Shown here one piece after another: positions 51,627-60,951 of a DNA stretch of 64,000 nt. The stretch's first letter is position 1. The number at the start of each line of letters is the position of its first letter. The translations under genes were made by a program, and so were the position numbers. Below the pieces are notes generated by a model. That model did no database searches. It was not told the origin of the DNA and saw nothing but the letters and a program-made list of their open reading frames with translations. Location of the stretch: assembly GCA_021800805.1 (NCBI GenBank), contig JAJYYR010000001.1:1120899-1184898 (forward strand), written 5' to 3'. This DNA comes from a bacterium (lineage in GTDB: Bacteria; SZUA-79; Acidulodesulfobacterales; Acidulodesulfobacteraceae).

Positions 51627-51820
51627 ATGCGAAATTTAATTAATTTTAACATATACATCTTAAACATCTTAACATATCGGAGACTTTTTTTTAACATTTT
51701 TTTAACAAAAATTTAACCTAAACGAAACATTATCGTCATAATACCGTAACATTAATTTGATATATTGATTAAATAAAACAATTTTTAAAAAATAACGTCG
51801 GGAAAAAGGAGGACGATTTA
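51627..51820. promoter_or_regulatory. A+T-rich divergent promoter region between cysS and the HNH gene
   Basis: 194 bases. Contains three T-run/AAC units (TTTTTTTTAAC, TTTTTTTAAC, AAATTTAACC) at about 51685-51720. The rightward gene has a good AAAAAGGAGGACGATTTA site before its GTG. No precise -35/-10 pair is assigned. Confidence 0.4.
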
Positions 51821-53116
51821 GTGGAAATTAATATATGGGGCGAAAGAAGTCTTCCGGCGGGAAAAAATATTAAAGTATTCAAGCAAAATTCAGATAAGGA
51901 ATTAATTAGACAACGTAATATTTCCGGCGGGGAAAGGGAAATAAAAACGCTGTTAAATTCCGGCTTCATCGTGAAGAACGACGAAAATTTTTTATTGAAT
52001 ACTTACGGTTTTATAGACAAAAACGTCAGAAATAATTTTAACGATTTATTTATAAAAAATAATTTCGTCGAGGTTCAAGGGGCATCTTTCAATTCTATGA
52101 CTCCATACGGCAGAAATATAACCGTGAAAAATATCATCATGTCTTCGGAAAAATTCAACGAAATTAATTCCGCTAAATATCTTAAAAGTTACGCTAAATT
52201 AGACGAAAAATTCAACGAAGAGTATAAACTGTCTAAATTTACGTTAAAGAACTATTTCGACCTCAAGCGGGCATTTGTCGGAATAGACCCAAAAAATACC
52301 GCGCCGGGAGTTATTAATATAGAAAATACCGAAGAAGGCTTAAAACAGATAAAATATGCCGCCAAAGAAACTCCGTCTTCTTATAAATTTAAATTCGAAA
52401 AAGACCGTCCGGAAATTTATTCCGCAAAACAGCCGGAACTCGGAGTCTTGAAAGATTATGAAAATACCAAGGACGGCTTTAAAAATATAAAAGTGACGGT
52501 GAACGATAAAAAAATTTTAGAGATAGAATCCATACACAACTGGCAAAAGATTATGAATTACGTAAAAACAAGAGATATGCAGTTTTTAAACGGTTTAAAA
52601 AGAAATGAAAGAAACGAAATTTTGGAAAGGATAGAAGTCCACCATATAAACCAGCTTCAGGACGACGGCAAAGAAAATGTCCATAATCTTATCGCGATAG
52701 ACGAAAAAATGCACAGGCTTGCCGATTCGTATAAAATCCTCATAGACAAAAACACCGGTTATTACAGAGAGCGTTTTTCGGAAACGGGAAATGCCGTCTC
52801 CTCCGCAAATATAAACGATTCTCGTTCGAACGGAGAAAAGAACTATAATAAACTTTTAGAAACCATAGGCAATCTGGATTTAAATGATAAGATAATGCTT
52901 AACGACATTAAATTGGACGTGGAAACCAACTCTGCAATGAGGCTTAATATGCTGTCCGATACGGGAGAAAATTTAAGATTATTGTTTATAGACGGCAAAA
53001 CCGGCGAAGAGTTAAGGCTACTTGCCGCAAAAACGGACGACGAAACGGATAAATATATAGCTAAAACGGCATTAATCAATATGGTTAAAGAACTGGCTAC
53101 CGCCACGGGTATATAG
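51821..53116 (+). CDS. Uncharacterised protein with HNH-nuclease-like motif
   Basis: 431 residues starting at a GTG with a strong GGAGG site. I do not recognise the overall family. Residues 272-298 fit an HNH (beta-beta-alpha metal) nuclease core: EVHHINQLQDDGKEN, then HNLIAIDEKMHRL, with His274-His275, Asn289 and His298 in the expected places. The first 235 residues are Lys/Asn-rich without a known domain. The last 120 are helical and acidic. No signal peptide or membrane segment. It is followed after 43 bases by a helical partner gene, so it may be a nuclease-effector unit. Defence or toxin roles are inference. Confidence 0.6.
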   Translation: MEINIWGERSLPAGKNIKVFKQNSDKELIRQRNISGGEREIKTLLNSGFIVKNDENFLLNTYGFIDKNVRNNFNDLFIKNNFVEVQGASFNSMTPYGRNITVKNIIMSSEKFNEINSAKYLKSYAKLDEKFNEEYKLSKFTLKNYFDLKRAFVGIDPKNTAPGVINIENTEEGLKQIKYAAKETPSSYKFKFEKDRPEIYSAKQPELGVLKDYENTKDGFKNIKVTVNDKKILEIESIHNWQKIMNYVKTRDMQFLNGLKRNERNEILERIEVHHINQLQDDGKENVHNLIAIDEKMHRLADSYKILIDKNTGYYRERFSETGNAVSSANINDSRSNGEKNYNKLLETIGNLDLNDKIMLNDIKLDVETNSAMRLNMLSDTGENLRLLFIDGKTGEELRLLAAKTDDETDKYIAKTALINMVKELATATGI

Positions 53117-53159
53117 GCATATAATAAAAAAGATATATTAAACTATATTATAATAACAT

Positions 53160-54158
53160 GTGGGGGCGGCAATAAATTTTATGGAAAATATTATGGAAAA
53201 ATATAATCCCGAAGAGTATGAACTGCTTGCATCGCATATCGAAATATTTCGGAAAGCTTTCGGCGCTTATCTCAAGCAATACGAACAATATGAATCTGTG
53301 AATAACAAATCTGCAAAACCTGACGGATTAAACGTCCTGCTTTTCGACGAACTGTTTTGCAATTATTATAAAACCGTAATTTCTGCTCTAAAAAAACTTG
53401 CGAAATACGATGAAAAATATATTTCGGTTCTCATAGAAACATATGAAGAATTGTGGATGTCGGCGCCGAGGCTTAACGACAGGAATTACATTTGCCCTTA
53501 TTTATTAGACCTGTGCAAGTTTTTATATGGAATAAAAAAAACCGCCCCGCTCACTTTTTTTTATAATCTTCTTATTTATTGCAGGGAAATTCCTTTTTTA
53601 TCTTTAAACGAAGAACATGAAAAAGTATTATCGGAAGCTTATAAAAATAACGGAGAAGAAGATCCTTTCGCCGAGTTCAGAAAAGAAAGGGCGGAAAGAA
53701 TCACGGAAAGTTTCGATAAAGCGCTTTTCGATAAGACTTATGATAAATTTTTTTTAATACTCTCTGGATGGCGTGAAAGAATAGAAGGATATTACACGAA
53801 AGACGAAATATATTTTATGAATGGACTTTTTATAATGGACGAGCTTTCGGATCAAGTTTATTTTAAGGAAAGAAATCCAAAAAAAATCTTCCGCAAAGAC
53901 TGCAAAACGGATGTCGATAGCATGACGGATGGGGGTGCAGGCGGCGGTAAAAATATATATGAATATGCTTACGACGGCGAAATTAGAGAAAAAATATCCG
54001 ATTTTTACGAAAAAGCGTTGAAATATTTCAAATTGTCTATAAATTATAATCCCAATAATCCGAGATATTACTACGAATATGCCAGATGCCTTAAAAATTC
54101 CGGAAAATCAGAAGAAGCTGAAATATTTTTCAAAAAGGCTTTCGATTTAAACGGGTAA
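53160..54158 (+). CDS. Uncharacterised helical protein with C-terminal TPR
   Basis: Up to 332 residues from GTG 53160; the ATG at 53181 is an equally good start. Residues up to about 270 are helical and unrecognised, rich in aromatic and charged residues. The C terminus has a tetratricopeptide-like unit (ALKYFKLSINYNPNNPRYYY, EYARCLKNSGKSEEAEIFFK). It directly follows the HNH-like gene on the same strand, 43 bases away, and so may be its partner or immunity protein; this is inference only. Ends two bases from the convergent dehydrogenase gene. Confidence 0.6.
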   Translation: MGAAINFMENIMEKYNPEEYELLASHIEIFRKAFGAYLKQYEQYESVNNKSAKPDGLNVLLFDELFCNYYKTVISALKKLAKYDEKYISVLIETYEELWMSAPRLNDRNYICPYLLDLCKFLYGIKKTAPLTFFYNLLIYCREIPFLSLNEEHEKVLSEAYKNNGEEDPFAEFRKERAERITESFDKALFDKTYDKFFLILSGWRERIEGYYTKDEIYFMNGLFIMDELSDQVYFKERNPKKIFRKDCKTDVDSMTDGGAGGGKNIYEYAYDGEIREKISDFYEKALKYFKLSINYNPNNPRYYYEYARCLKNSGKSEEAEIFFKKAFDLNG

Positions 54159-54160
54159 AG

Positions 54161-55579
54161 TTATGCGAAACTTACGAACTTAAGCTCGGTCATTTCTTCT
54201 ATAGCGTATTTTACGCCTTCCCTGCCTATGCCGGATTCTTTTACGCCGCCGTAGGGCTGGTGGTCGGCTCTTGCGGTAGGAATATCGTTTATTAAAACGC
54301 CGCCGGTATCGATATGCTTAATAAAGTACAGGGCGTTTTTAAGGTCGTTTGTGTATATTCCCGCTTGAAGACCGTAAATAGAATCGTTCACCATATGAAC
54401 GGCTTCGTTTATATTTTCAAAAGGAACGGTCGAAACTATGGGCGCAAAAACTTCAAGGCAGGATATTTTCATTTTATCGGTAACGCCGGAAAATATAGTC
54501 GGATTCATTATATTCCCGTTAAAATCACCGCCCAACTCGATTTTTGCGCCTTCTTTAACGGCTTCTTCTGCCCATTCGGTAATTCTTTGTTTAGATTCGG
54601 AACTGATTATTGGACCGATGTCGGTCGATTCATCAAGCGGATCGCCTATTTTTAGCTTTTTAGTTTCTTTGATAAAATGTTCCAAAAATTCCCGTTCTAT
54701 ATCCTTATGAACATAAATTCTTTGCAAAGAAATGCAAACCTGCCCCGAATTATAAAAAGCGCCTATTACGGCTTTTCTTGCGGATTCTAAAATATTGGCG
54801 GATTTATCGACTATAAGGGCGGAATTGCTTCCAAGCTCCATGGTATATTTTTTAAGTCCGCCTTTGGACATTATTTCCCTGCCTACTTTCGGACTTCCGG
54901 TAAAACTTACCATTCTGATTTTTTCGTCGCTAACTATTGCTTCTCCCGTGTCTCTGTCGCCGTAAAGCAGATTGACCGCATTTTCGGGCAGACCGGCTTC
55001 AAGCAGAGCTTGAACGAGAAAGTATGCCGTAATGGAACCGTTTACGGATGGCTTGAAAATAACGCTGTTTCCAGCCGCAATAGCAGGAGCTATTTTATGG
55101 GCGGGGAGATTAACCGGAAAATTAAAAGGAGTAATAGCGGCTATGATGCCTACGGGAACCCTTAAATAAAAAGAAACTCTATCTTCAAATCCCTTGACTA
55201 CATCCATAGGAACCGTTTCGCCGTGTATTCTTTTGGCTTCTTCGGCGGCATATTTGAATATGTTGACGACCCTCTGTGTTTCTATTAAAGAATATTTATA
55301 AGCTTTGCCTACCTCAAGGGAAATGTAATGCGCAATTTCTTTTGAATTGCGTTTAAGAATATCGCCTGTTTTTTCTAATATCTCAAATCTTTCGTAAGTA
55401 TGAAGGCTTCTCATTTTATGGAAGCCTTTTTCGGCGGAAACTACCGCCTCCTCTATGTCGGATTTATCGGGTTTGCTTAAATGCGCGACGACTTCGTCGT
55501 TAAACGGATTGATTACCTCATACGTTTCTTTTTTTTCGACCCATTTGCCGTTTATATACAGAGGATAATTTTTTAGCAT
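54161..55579 (-). CDS. NAD(P)-dependent aldehyde dehydrogenase
   Basis: 472 residues, complete ALDH superfamily fold. NAD(P)-binding region ITPFNFPVNLPAHKIAPAIA, FKPS and VSFTGSPKVGREI. Catalytic Glu248 in YTMELGSN and catalytic Cys282 in NSGQVCISLQRIYVH. The VCISLQRIYV pattern is like lactaldehyde or non-phosphorylating glyceraldehyde-3-phosphate dehydrogenases (GapN-like). Substrate cannot be set from sequence alone. It lies 54 bases from hemB, same strand. Confidence 0.9.
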   Translation of the reverse strand: MLKNYPLYINGKWVEKKETYEVINPFNDEVVAHLSKPDKSDIEEAVVSAEKGFHKMRSLHTYERFEILEKTGDILKRNSKEIAHYISLEVGKAYKYSLIETQRVVNIFKYAAEEAKRIHGETVPMDVVKGFEDRVSFYLRVPVGIIAAITPFNFPVNLPAHKIAPAIAAGNSVIFKPSVNGSITAYFLVQALLEAGLPENAVNLLYGDRDTGEAIVSDEKIRMVSFTGSPKVGREIMSKGGLKKYTMELGSNSALIVDKSANILESARKAVIGAFYNSGQVCISLQRIYVHKDIEREFLEHFIKETKKLKIGDPLDESTDIGPIISSESKQRITEWAEEAVKEGAKIELGGDFNGNIMNPTIFSGVTDKMKISCLEVFAPIVSTVPFENINEAVHMVNDSIYGLQAGIYTNDLKNALYFIKHIDTGGVLINDIPTARADHQPYGGVKESGIGREGVKYAIEEMTELKFVSFA

Positions 55580-55633
55580 AAATCTTTCCTTTTTATTTAA
55601 AAAAATAAATTAATAAAATAACTTAATGTCTGC

Positions 55634-56614
55634 TCAACCGATAAGTTTTGCGGCGTATATAGAATAGTAGCTTATAATAATATCCGCTCCTGCTCTTTTA
55701 ATGGAAGTAAGCATTTCGATAACGGCGGACTCTTCTTTCAAATATCCGAGCTTAGCCGCGGCTTTAATCATAGAATATTCGCCGGATACGTTATAGGCGG
55801 CGAGCGGTTTCTTGAACGACTGCTTTATCCTGTATATTATGTCTAAATAGCTTAACGCAGGCTTGACCATAATAATGTCCGCGCCTTCGTCTATATCGAG
55901 GGCGGTTTCCAAAATTGCCTCGTCGGAATTAGAATAATCCATCTGGTAGGACTTTCTGTTGCCGAATTTAGGAGAAGAATCGGCGGCTTCCCTGAAAGGT
56001 TCGTAAAAAGCCGACGAATATTTAGACGAATAGGACATAATAGGAATGTTTAATAAACCCTCGTCGTCTAAGGCTTCCCTGATTTTTTTCACCCTGCCGT
56101 CCATCATATCGGAAGGCGCTATTATATCCGCGCCCGCTTTTGCGTAAGAAATGCTTATTTTTGCTAAATATTCGAGGGTTTCGTCATTTTTAACGTATCC
56201 GCTTTCATCCACGATTCCGCAGTGTCCGTGAGAGGTATAATCGCACATACAAACGTCGGTAACGATCAAAATGTCGGGATATTCGTCTTTAATAGCTTTA
56301 AGGGTCGTTTGAATTATACCGTTGTCGGAATAGCTTTCCGAAGCAAGTTCGTCTTTATGTTCGGGAACGCCGAAAAGAAGAATTCCGCCGATATTAAGAC
56401 CGTTGACGTCCTTAAGCTCCTTCAACAGTTCGTCTATAGAATAACGAAACTGACCGGGCATAGTTTCTATCGGGTCTTTAACCGACTTGCCGTGCGTAAC
56501 GAAATACGGCATAATAAATTTTGAAGGGTCAAGCGACGTTTCCCGCACTAAATTGGATAATTTTAAAGAAGAACGCAGTCTTCTCGGTCTTATTAAAGGA
56601 TAGCCCGAATTCAT
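55634..56614 (-). CDS. hemB: Delta-aminolevulinic acid dehydratase HemB
   Basis: 326 residues. Zinc-binding cysteines at 122, 124 and 132 (DVCMCDYTSHGHCG), Schiff-base lysines at 198 (SYSSKYSSAFYEPFR) and 251 (IIMVKPALSYLD), plus the start RPRRLRSS. It condenses two ALA molecules to porphobilinogen for haem/tetrapyrrole synthesis. Three cysteines mark it as the zinc-dependent type. Confidence 0.97.
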   Translation of the reverse strand: MNSGYPLIRPRRLRSSLKLSNLVRETSLDPSKFIMPYFVTHGKSVKDPIETMPGQFRYSIDELLKELKDVNGLNIGGILLFGVPEHKDELASESYSDNGIIQTTLKAIKDEYPDILIVTDVCMCDYTSHGHCGIVDESGYVKNDETLEYLAKISISYAKAGADIIAPSDMMDGRVKKIREALDDEGLLNIPIMSYSSKYSSAFYEPFREAADSSPKFGNRKSYQMDYSNSDEAILETALDIDEGADIIMVKPALSYLDIIYRIKQSFKKPLAAYNVSGEYSMIKAAAKLGYLKEESAVIEMLTSIKRAGADIIISYYSIYAAKLIG

Positions 56615-56733
56615 TTTATTACCCCTCCGCCAACCTCAAAAAAGTTTATTAAAAAGTTTATTTATGTTCAATAATTATAACATAAAATTATAATATAAAA
56701 CCAAAAAAGAGAGAAATATGTTATACTAAAATT

Positions 56734-57507
56734 ATGGATAAAACAAAACAAAAGAAGGCAGTCGTGCTGTTTAGCGGCGGATTAGATTCGACGACGACGC
56801 TTAAAATTGCGATGGACGAAGGATTTGAACCTGCGCCGATTACGTTTTTCTATAACCAGCGTCATAAAACCGAAATAGAACATGCAAAAGAAATAGTTAA
56901 ATTTTTCGGTTTAAAAAAACATTTAATTATAAATTTAGACTTTGAGGGGATTAAGGGGTCGGCGTTGACGGACTCTGCCGTAAGCGTTCCTAAGAATAGA
57001 ATAAAAATGAACAGAGGAGCAGATGAAAAAGAAAATAGGGGGAAAAACGCCGGCTTAGAACATTTAGGCGGCGGCGCAGTCAAAAATGACATACCGGTTA
57101 CCTATGTTCCCGCAAGAAACACTATTTTTCTCTCATACGCCCTTGCCGCAGCCGAAGTCGAGAAAGCCTCGGATATTTTTATAGGAGCAAATTATATCGA
57201 CTACAGCGGTTATCCCGACTGCAGACCGGATTATTTATCAGCTTTTGAAAAAATGGCAAATCTGGCTACGAAAGCATCCGTAACCGGAGAAATTAGTTTT
57301 AAAATAAACGCTCCGCTTCTTAAATTGACCAAAAAAGATATAATTATTAAGGCGTTTGAAATTGGAGCGCCTCTTGAACTGACCCACAGTTGTTACGACC
57401 CCATAGAAGGTCTTGCCTGCGGGGTGTGCGATTCCTGTATTTTGAGGAAAAGAGGTTTTGAGGAATCGGGTATTAAAGACCCGACGAAATATTACCCGTC
57501 AGACTAA
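56734..57507 (+). CDS. queC: 7-cyano-7-deazaguanine synthase QueC
   Basis: 257 residues. PP-loop LFSGGLDSTTTLKIA (12-26), substrate region TYVPARNTIFLSYALAAAEV, IGANYIDYSGYPDCRPDYLS, and zinc cysteines at 220, 229, 232 and 235 (SCYDPIEGLACGVCDSC). It makes preQ0 for queuosine. Compared with the usual sequence there is an extra charged segment at about 90-118. A TATACT box lies about 12 bases before the ATG, so the leader may be very short. The 3' end overlaps the convergent FMN-barrel gene by nine bases. Confidence 0.95.
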   Translation: MDKTKQKKAVVLFSGGLDSTTTLKIAMDEGFEPAPITFFYNQRHKTEIEHAKEIVKFFGLKKHLIINLDFEGIKGSALTDSAVSVPKNRIKMNRGADEKENRGKNAGLEHLGGGAVKNDIPVTYVPARNTIFLSYALAAAEVEKASDIFIGANYIDYSGYPDCRPDYLSAFEKMANLATKASVTGEISFKINAPLLKLTKKDIIIKAFEIGAPLELTHSCYDPIEGLACGVCDSCILRKRGFEESGIKDPTKYYPSD

Positions 57508-57870
57508 TTCCGTTACCTCTTTTACGTTAAAAACCATAGCCGACCTTACCCAGTCGAAACGGGATTTCAGCTTATCGAAATTTGTGCCGCTTTCTTCAAA
57601 TTTTGCTTTGCCCTTAAGCAAAAACCCGGCTCCTTCGCCCTGAAGGCCTGCGACGTCTTTGGAAGCCAGAATCATTTGAACTTCGCTCCCTGCCTCGACG
57701 TTTCTCTGTGTTTTATTCAGATGCCCCGCCGGAATTAAAAGCGTATCGTCGTAAAGAACCTCTATATAGCTGTTCCAAGTAGCGGCAAGATGTATTCCGT
57801 CGGTTCCGTGAGTCGCAAAACTTGCCGGTCCTTCATGTTTTAAAATTTCGATTATTTTTTCGTTAAGCAT
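57499..57870 (-). CDS. Pyridoxamine-5'-phosphate-oxidase-like FMN-binding protein
   Basis: 123 residues, the size of small split-barrel flavoproteins. It begins LNEKIIEILKHEGPASFATH and continues AATWNSYIEVLYDDTLLIPA, GHLNKTQRNVEA and VQMILASKDVAGLQGEGAGF. These are the FMN-binding strands and loop of the PNPOx-like superfamily. The substrate is unknown. Confidence 0.75.
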   Translation of the reverse strand: MLNEKIIEILKHEGPASFATHGTDGIHLAATWNSYIEVLYDDTLLIPAGHLNKTQRNVEAGSEVQMILASKDVAGLQGEGAGFLLKGKAKFEESGTNFDKLKSRFDWVRSAMVFNVKEVTELV

Positions 57871-57943
57871 AATCTTAATGCTCCTTCTTTTAAGTATTAA
57901 TTAATTTATCTTCTTTTTTATTATATCATCATTATACTTAGAT

Positions 57944-60907
57944 TCAAGGGCTTTTTCTACCGCATAACAAAGAATAAGGGCAGTATCCGCATATTTTTAT
58001 TTCAGGCTCTTTATTAACGAAATCGAAATAATCTAAATTAATTATTTCCGCAATAAGACTTTTAATAAATGCGGCATAAGAATCGAAAATTCCGTCTTTT
58101 TTAAGGTCTATCGAATACTCCCCGCCGGTTTTAAGCCCCCATAATTTAGCGGTTAAATTAGAATAATCGGCGCCGTTTATGTTTGAATAATTATAAAGCA
58201 CTATATAAAAAGGAAGCTGGACGGATTTAATCATTTTTAACCATTCTTCCCTATTTTCCGCAGTAGGAATAAAATTTTTATTAGGTCCGGATAACATACT
58301 TCCCGTTTTGTAATCTATTATATAATTTTCGCCGTTCTTCTTTAAAATTAAATCGGCTCTTCCCGTAAGTTTAATCTTTGTTATAAAAGTAATAAAAGTT
58401 TCAAACGGATATTCGACCCCCATAATCTCTGCTCCCGAAAGGTCTTTTAGTCTGGATTTTATAAACATATTAAGTGCTAAAAGAATCTGTTGTTTTTGCA
58501 GATTTATAATACCCGAGCCGCCTGTTTTAAAATTTTTGTCTAATATTTTATAAATCTCCGTTTTTTCGTTTTCTAAACTATTAATCTCATATTCTTTATG
58601 TAAAAATTTTTCAAAATATTCTTTAAGAACGTTATGCATAATCCTGCCGATTTCCCGCGCGTCTATGTCTTCTACGACGTTTTCGATTTCCCGCAGGTTC
58701 AATACATATTCATAATAAAACATAGAGGGGCATTTTAGATATACATCGAGTTTGCTTGCCGAATAATCGATACCGCATAGATACTGTTTTACTTCTTCGG
58801 ACTTTTCTATTACGGAAGGCTCTTTACGGATAAAATTAATTTTAAAAACCGAATTTTCTTCTTTAGGCTCTTTTAAGTTGTGCGATTTTTTCTGGATATT
58901 CCAAATAATTTTTTCAATAAAACGCGATTTTTCCGAAGAATCCGAATCGTTATAAAAAAAATGAACTTCTTTAGCCCCCGATATAAGGTTAAAAAAATTA
59001 TACTCCTGTATTCGGGCGGAATCGTCTGCAGACTTTAAATTTAAAAATTTTCTTACGTCTTCCGTCAAAACCGTATTTTCTTTAGAAATATTAGGCACGT
59101 TCCCTTCGTTTGCGCCGAGATAAAACACCCTGTCGAAATTAATCATTCTTGCTTCGAGCGGACCCAATACCTGCAAGCCTTTTAGAGGGGTTCCCTTGAA
59201 AGGAACGTTTTTTCGTTTTAAGATGTTTTTTAACAGACTGAAATAGCCTGATATTCCGTCAAATTTATATGACGATATGTCTAAATCTTTATCTATGCCG
59301 CCATTTTTACCGGCTCGATTTTTAATTTCCGCATTTTCTTCTTTATCCGAAAGTTTAAAACTTATTCCTTGAAACTCCATTATTTCGGTAAGGGCGGACT
59401 CTATAAATTTTAGTCCGTAAGGATGTTTATAAGCGCTGGAATTACGAGATACCGTATCTATTATTTTTAAAATTTTTTCTATAAAATCTTTTACGTTTTT
59501 TATATTTTCGAAATTATAAATAAAAATTTGGCTCATTTCTTTAAAATATTCTTTTAAACCGTTTGAGGCTCCTGCGACCGGTTCGATATTTTCCATATCT
59601 TTATCGGAAACAAATAAAATTTTATTTTTTTTAATATAAGATTCGATGGACTGAAAAAGTATTCTCGTCTGAACGGGGTCAAAATCGAAATCAGGCAAGC
59701 CGTTTAATTTTCCGCTTATATTTTTTACGTAAGGATGCAAAAACAACGAGATAAAATCTTTCGCATAGAATCTGCCTTCTTTTTTTCTGCTATGGAGAAC
59801 CGATATTAAATTAAAAAGAGCATACAGGGGCGTTCTTTTTAAAGAATATCCTATAGATATATTATATTCATCTTTATTTAAGGAATTCAAAACATTGTGA
59901 ATTAAAGGAAAAAGATAATCTTCTTTCGATAGGACGATTAAATCATTTGACGATAGTTTATCTTTAGAATGTTTTATCGTTTCCTTGAGGCTGATTATCT
60001 CATTATGTATAGAATTAACTTTATTAAAATAAAAGTCGGCTTCTTCATATTCGTATTTATATGTATATTTATCGTTTACTTCTAAACCTATTTTTTTAAA
60101 GAATCCGGATATTTCGGCGCCGATTTTTGACGCTATGCGGACATCCCGAGGCTTATTTTTTAATAAATTTTTAATTATAATAGTTTCGGCGGCGGTAATG
60201 CCGTTATAAAATCCTGCCAAAATTACCCTGCCGGTTAAAATATTCAAAACGGCGGCAGGATTTTCGGCAATAAATTTATATCTGGAAGACCTTGAACTAA
60301 ATCCTTGCTCTAAGAGGGTTTTATAAAAAATTTTATACATTGTGGAAAATTTAGAAAATTTATCCGAAAAATAATGTTTAAGAAGATTTTGGTCGGGATC
60401 TTTGTCTGGATTGATTTTTTCGTTGATAAGTTCGTCGCATGACGAAGGGTCTGCCGATTCTATTAAAAGTTCCTCGAAATCATCGAATAATTTATAACCC
60501 CAAGGCATAAAGGAGTCTAATTTTTCAACATTTTTTAAGACGTTCGTTTCTTCCTTTTTATTTAAATCGAAGAGGAAAAACGCCGCTTTCGAGGGATTTA
60601 TTTTCGGTAAAGGAAGAAAAGACGGGATGTCCGCCGATTCATAGCATTTGTCTATAAAGTCGTCTATCGAAAACATTTCGATTTCGCCGGTCGAAGTTTT
60701 TAAGGCGTCCGAAATATATTTTCCAAGAAAATATACAGGTCTTCTGTAAGGAAATATAACCGTAACCTTTCGTCCGGCCTTAATTTCTTCAAGAGTTAAA
60801 TCGCCGACGTATTTTATAATGTCCGCAGACTTTTTTAAAATATGCGCATTACCGGCAATATTAATACCTATAATATCATCCGAATCGTATGAAATAAAAT
60901 TATCCAT
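57944..60907 (-). CDS. AddB-type helicase/exonuclease subunit with Fe-S nuclease domain
   Basis: 987 residues. An N-terminal inactivated-helicase-like region is followed by a PD-(D/E)XK nuclease at about 740-987. The nuclease motifs are LTGRADLILKK and ENYIIDYKTGSM. An iron-sulfur staple is formed by one early cysteine (DVYLKCPSMFYYEY) and three late ones (KICGYCPYSLLCGRK), which is the AddB pattern. With AddA it processes double-strand ends for RecA. It follows the addA-like gene by 44 bases. Confidence 0.85.
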   Translation of the reverse strand: MDNFISYDSDDIIGINIAGNAHILKKSADIIKYVGDLTLEEIKAGRKVTVIFPYRRPVYFLGKYISDALKTSTGEIEMFSIDDFIDKCYESADIPSFLPLPKINPSKAAFFLFDLNKKEETNVLKNVEKLDSFMPWGYKLFDDFEELLIESADPSSCDELINEKINPDKDPDQNLLKHYFSDKFSKFSTMYKIFYKTLLEQGFSSRSSRYKFIAENPAAVLNILTGRVILAGFYNGITAAETIIIKNLLKNKPRDVRIASKIGAEISGFFKKIGLEVNDKYTYKYEYEEADFYFNKVNSIHNEIISLKETIKHSKDKLSSNDLIVLSKEDYLFPLIHNVLNSLNKDEYNISIGYSLKRTPLYALFNLISVLHSRKKEGRFYAKDFISLFLHPYVKNISGKLNGLPDFDFDPVQTRILFQSIESYIKKNKILFVSDKDMENIEPVAGASNGLKEYFKEMSQIFIYNFENIKNVKDFIEKILKIIDTVSRNSSAYKHPYGLKFIESALTEIMEFQGISFKLSDKEENAEIKNRAGKNGGIDKDLDISSYKFDGISGYFSLLKNILKRKNVPFKGTPLKGLQVLGPLEARMINFDRVFYLGANEGNVPNISKENTVLTEDVRKFLNLKSADDSARIQEYNFFNLISGAKEVHFFYNDSDSSEKSRFIEKIIWNIQKKSHNLKEPKEENSVFKINFIRKEPSVIEKSEEVKQYLCGIDYSASKLDVYLKCPSMFYYEYVLNLREIENVVEDIDAREIGRIMHNVLKEYFEKFLHKEYEINSLENEKTEIYKILDKNFKTGGSGIINLQKQQILLALNMFIKSRLKDLSGAEIMGVEYPFETFITFITKIKLTGRADLILKKNGENYIIDYKTGSMLSGPNKNFIPTAENREEWLKMIKSVQLPFYIVLYNYSNINGADYSNLTAKLWGLKTGGEYSIDLKKDGIFDSYAAFIKSLIAEIINLDYFDFVNKEPEIKICGYCPYSLLCGRKSP

Positions 60908-60951
60908 AGCCTATCTTATTAAAAGTCTAACCAAAACAATTAAAAATTAAA

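Noticed and set aside
51700..51750. Sigma-28 (FliA) promoter upstream of the HNH gene (TAAACGAA ... ATAA)
   Set aside because: The spacing and the GCCGATAA half do not fit; the similarity is to the TAAA start only.
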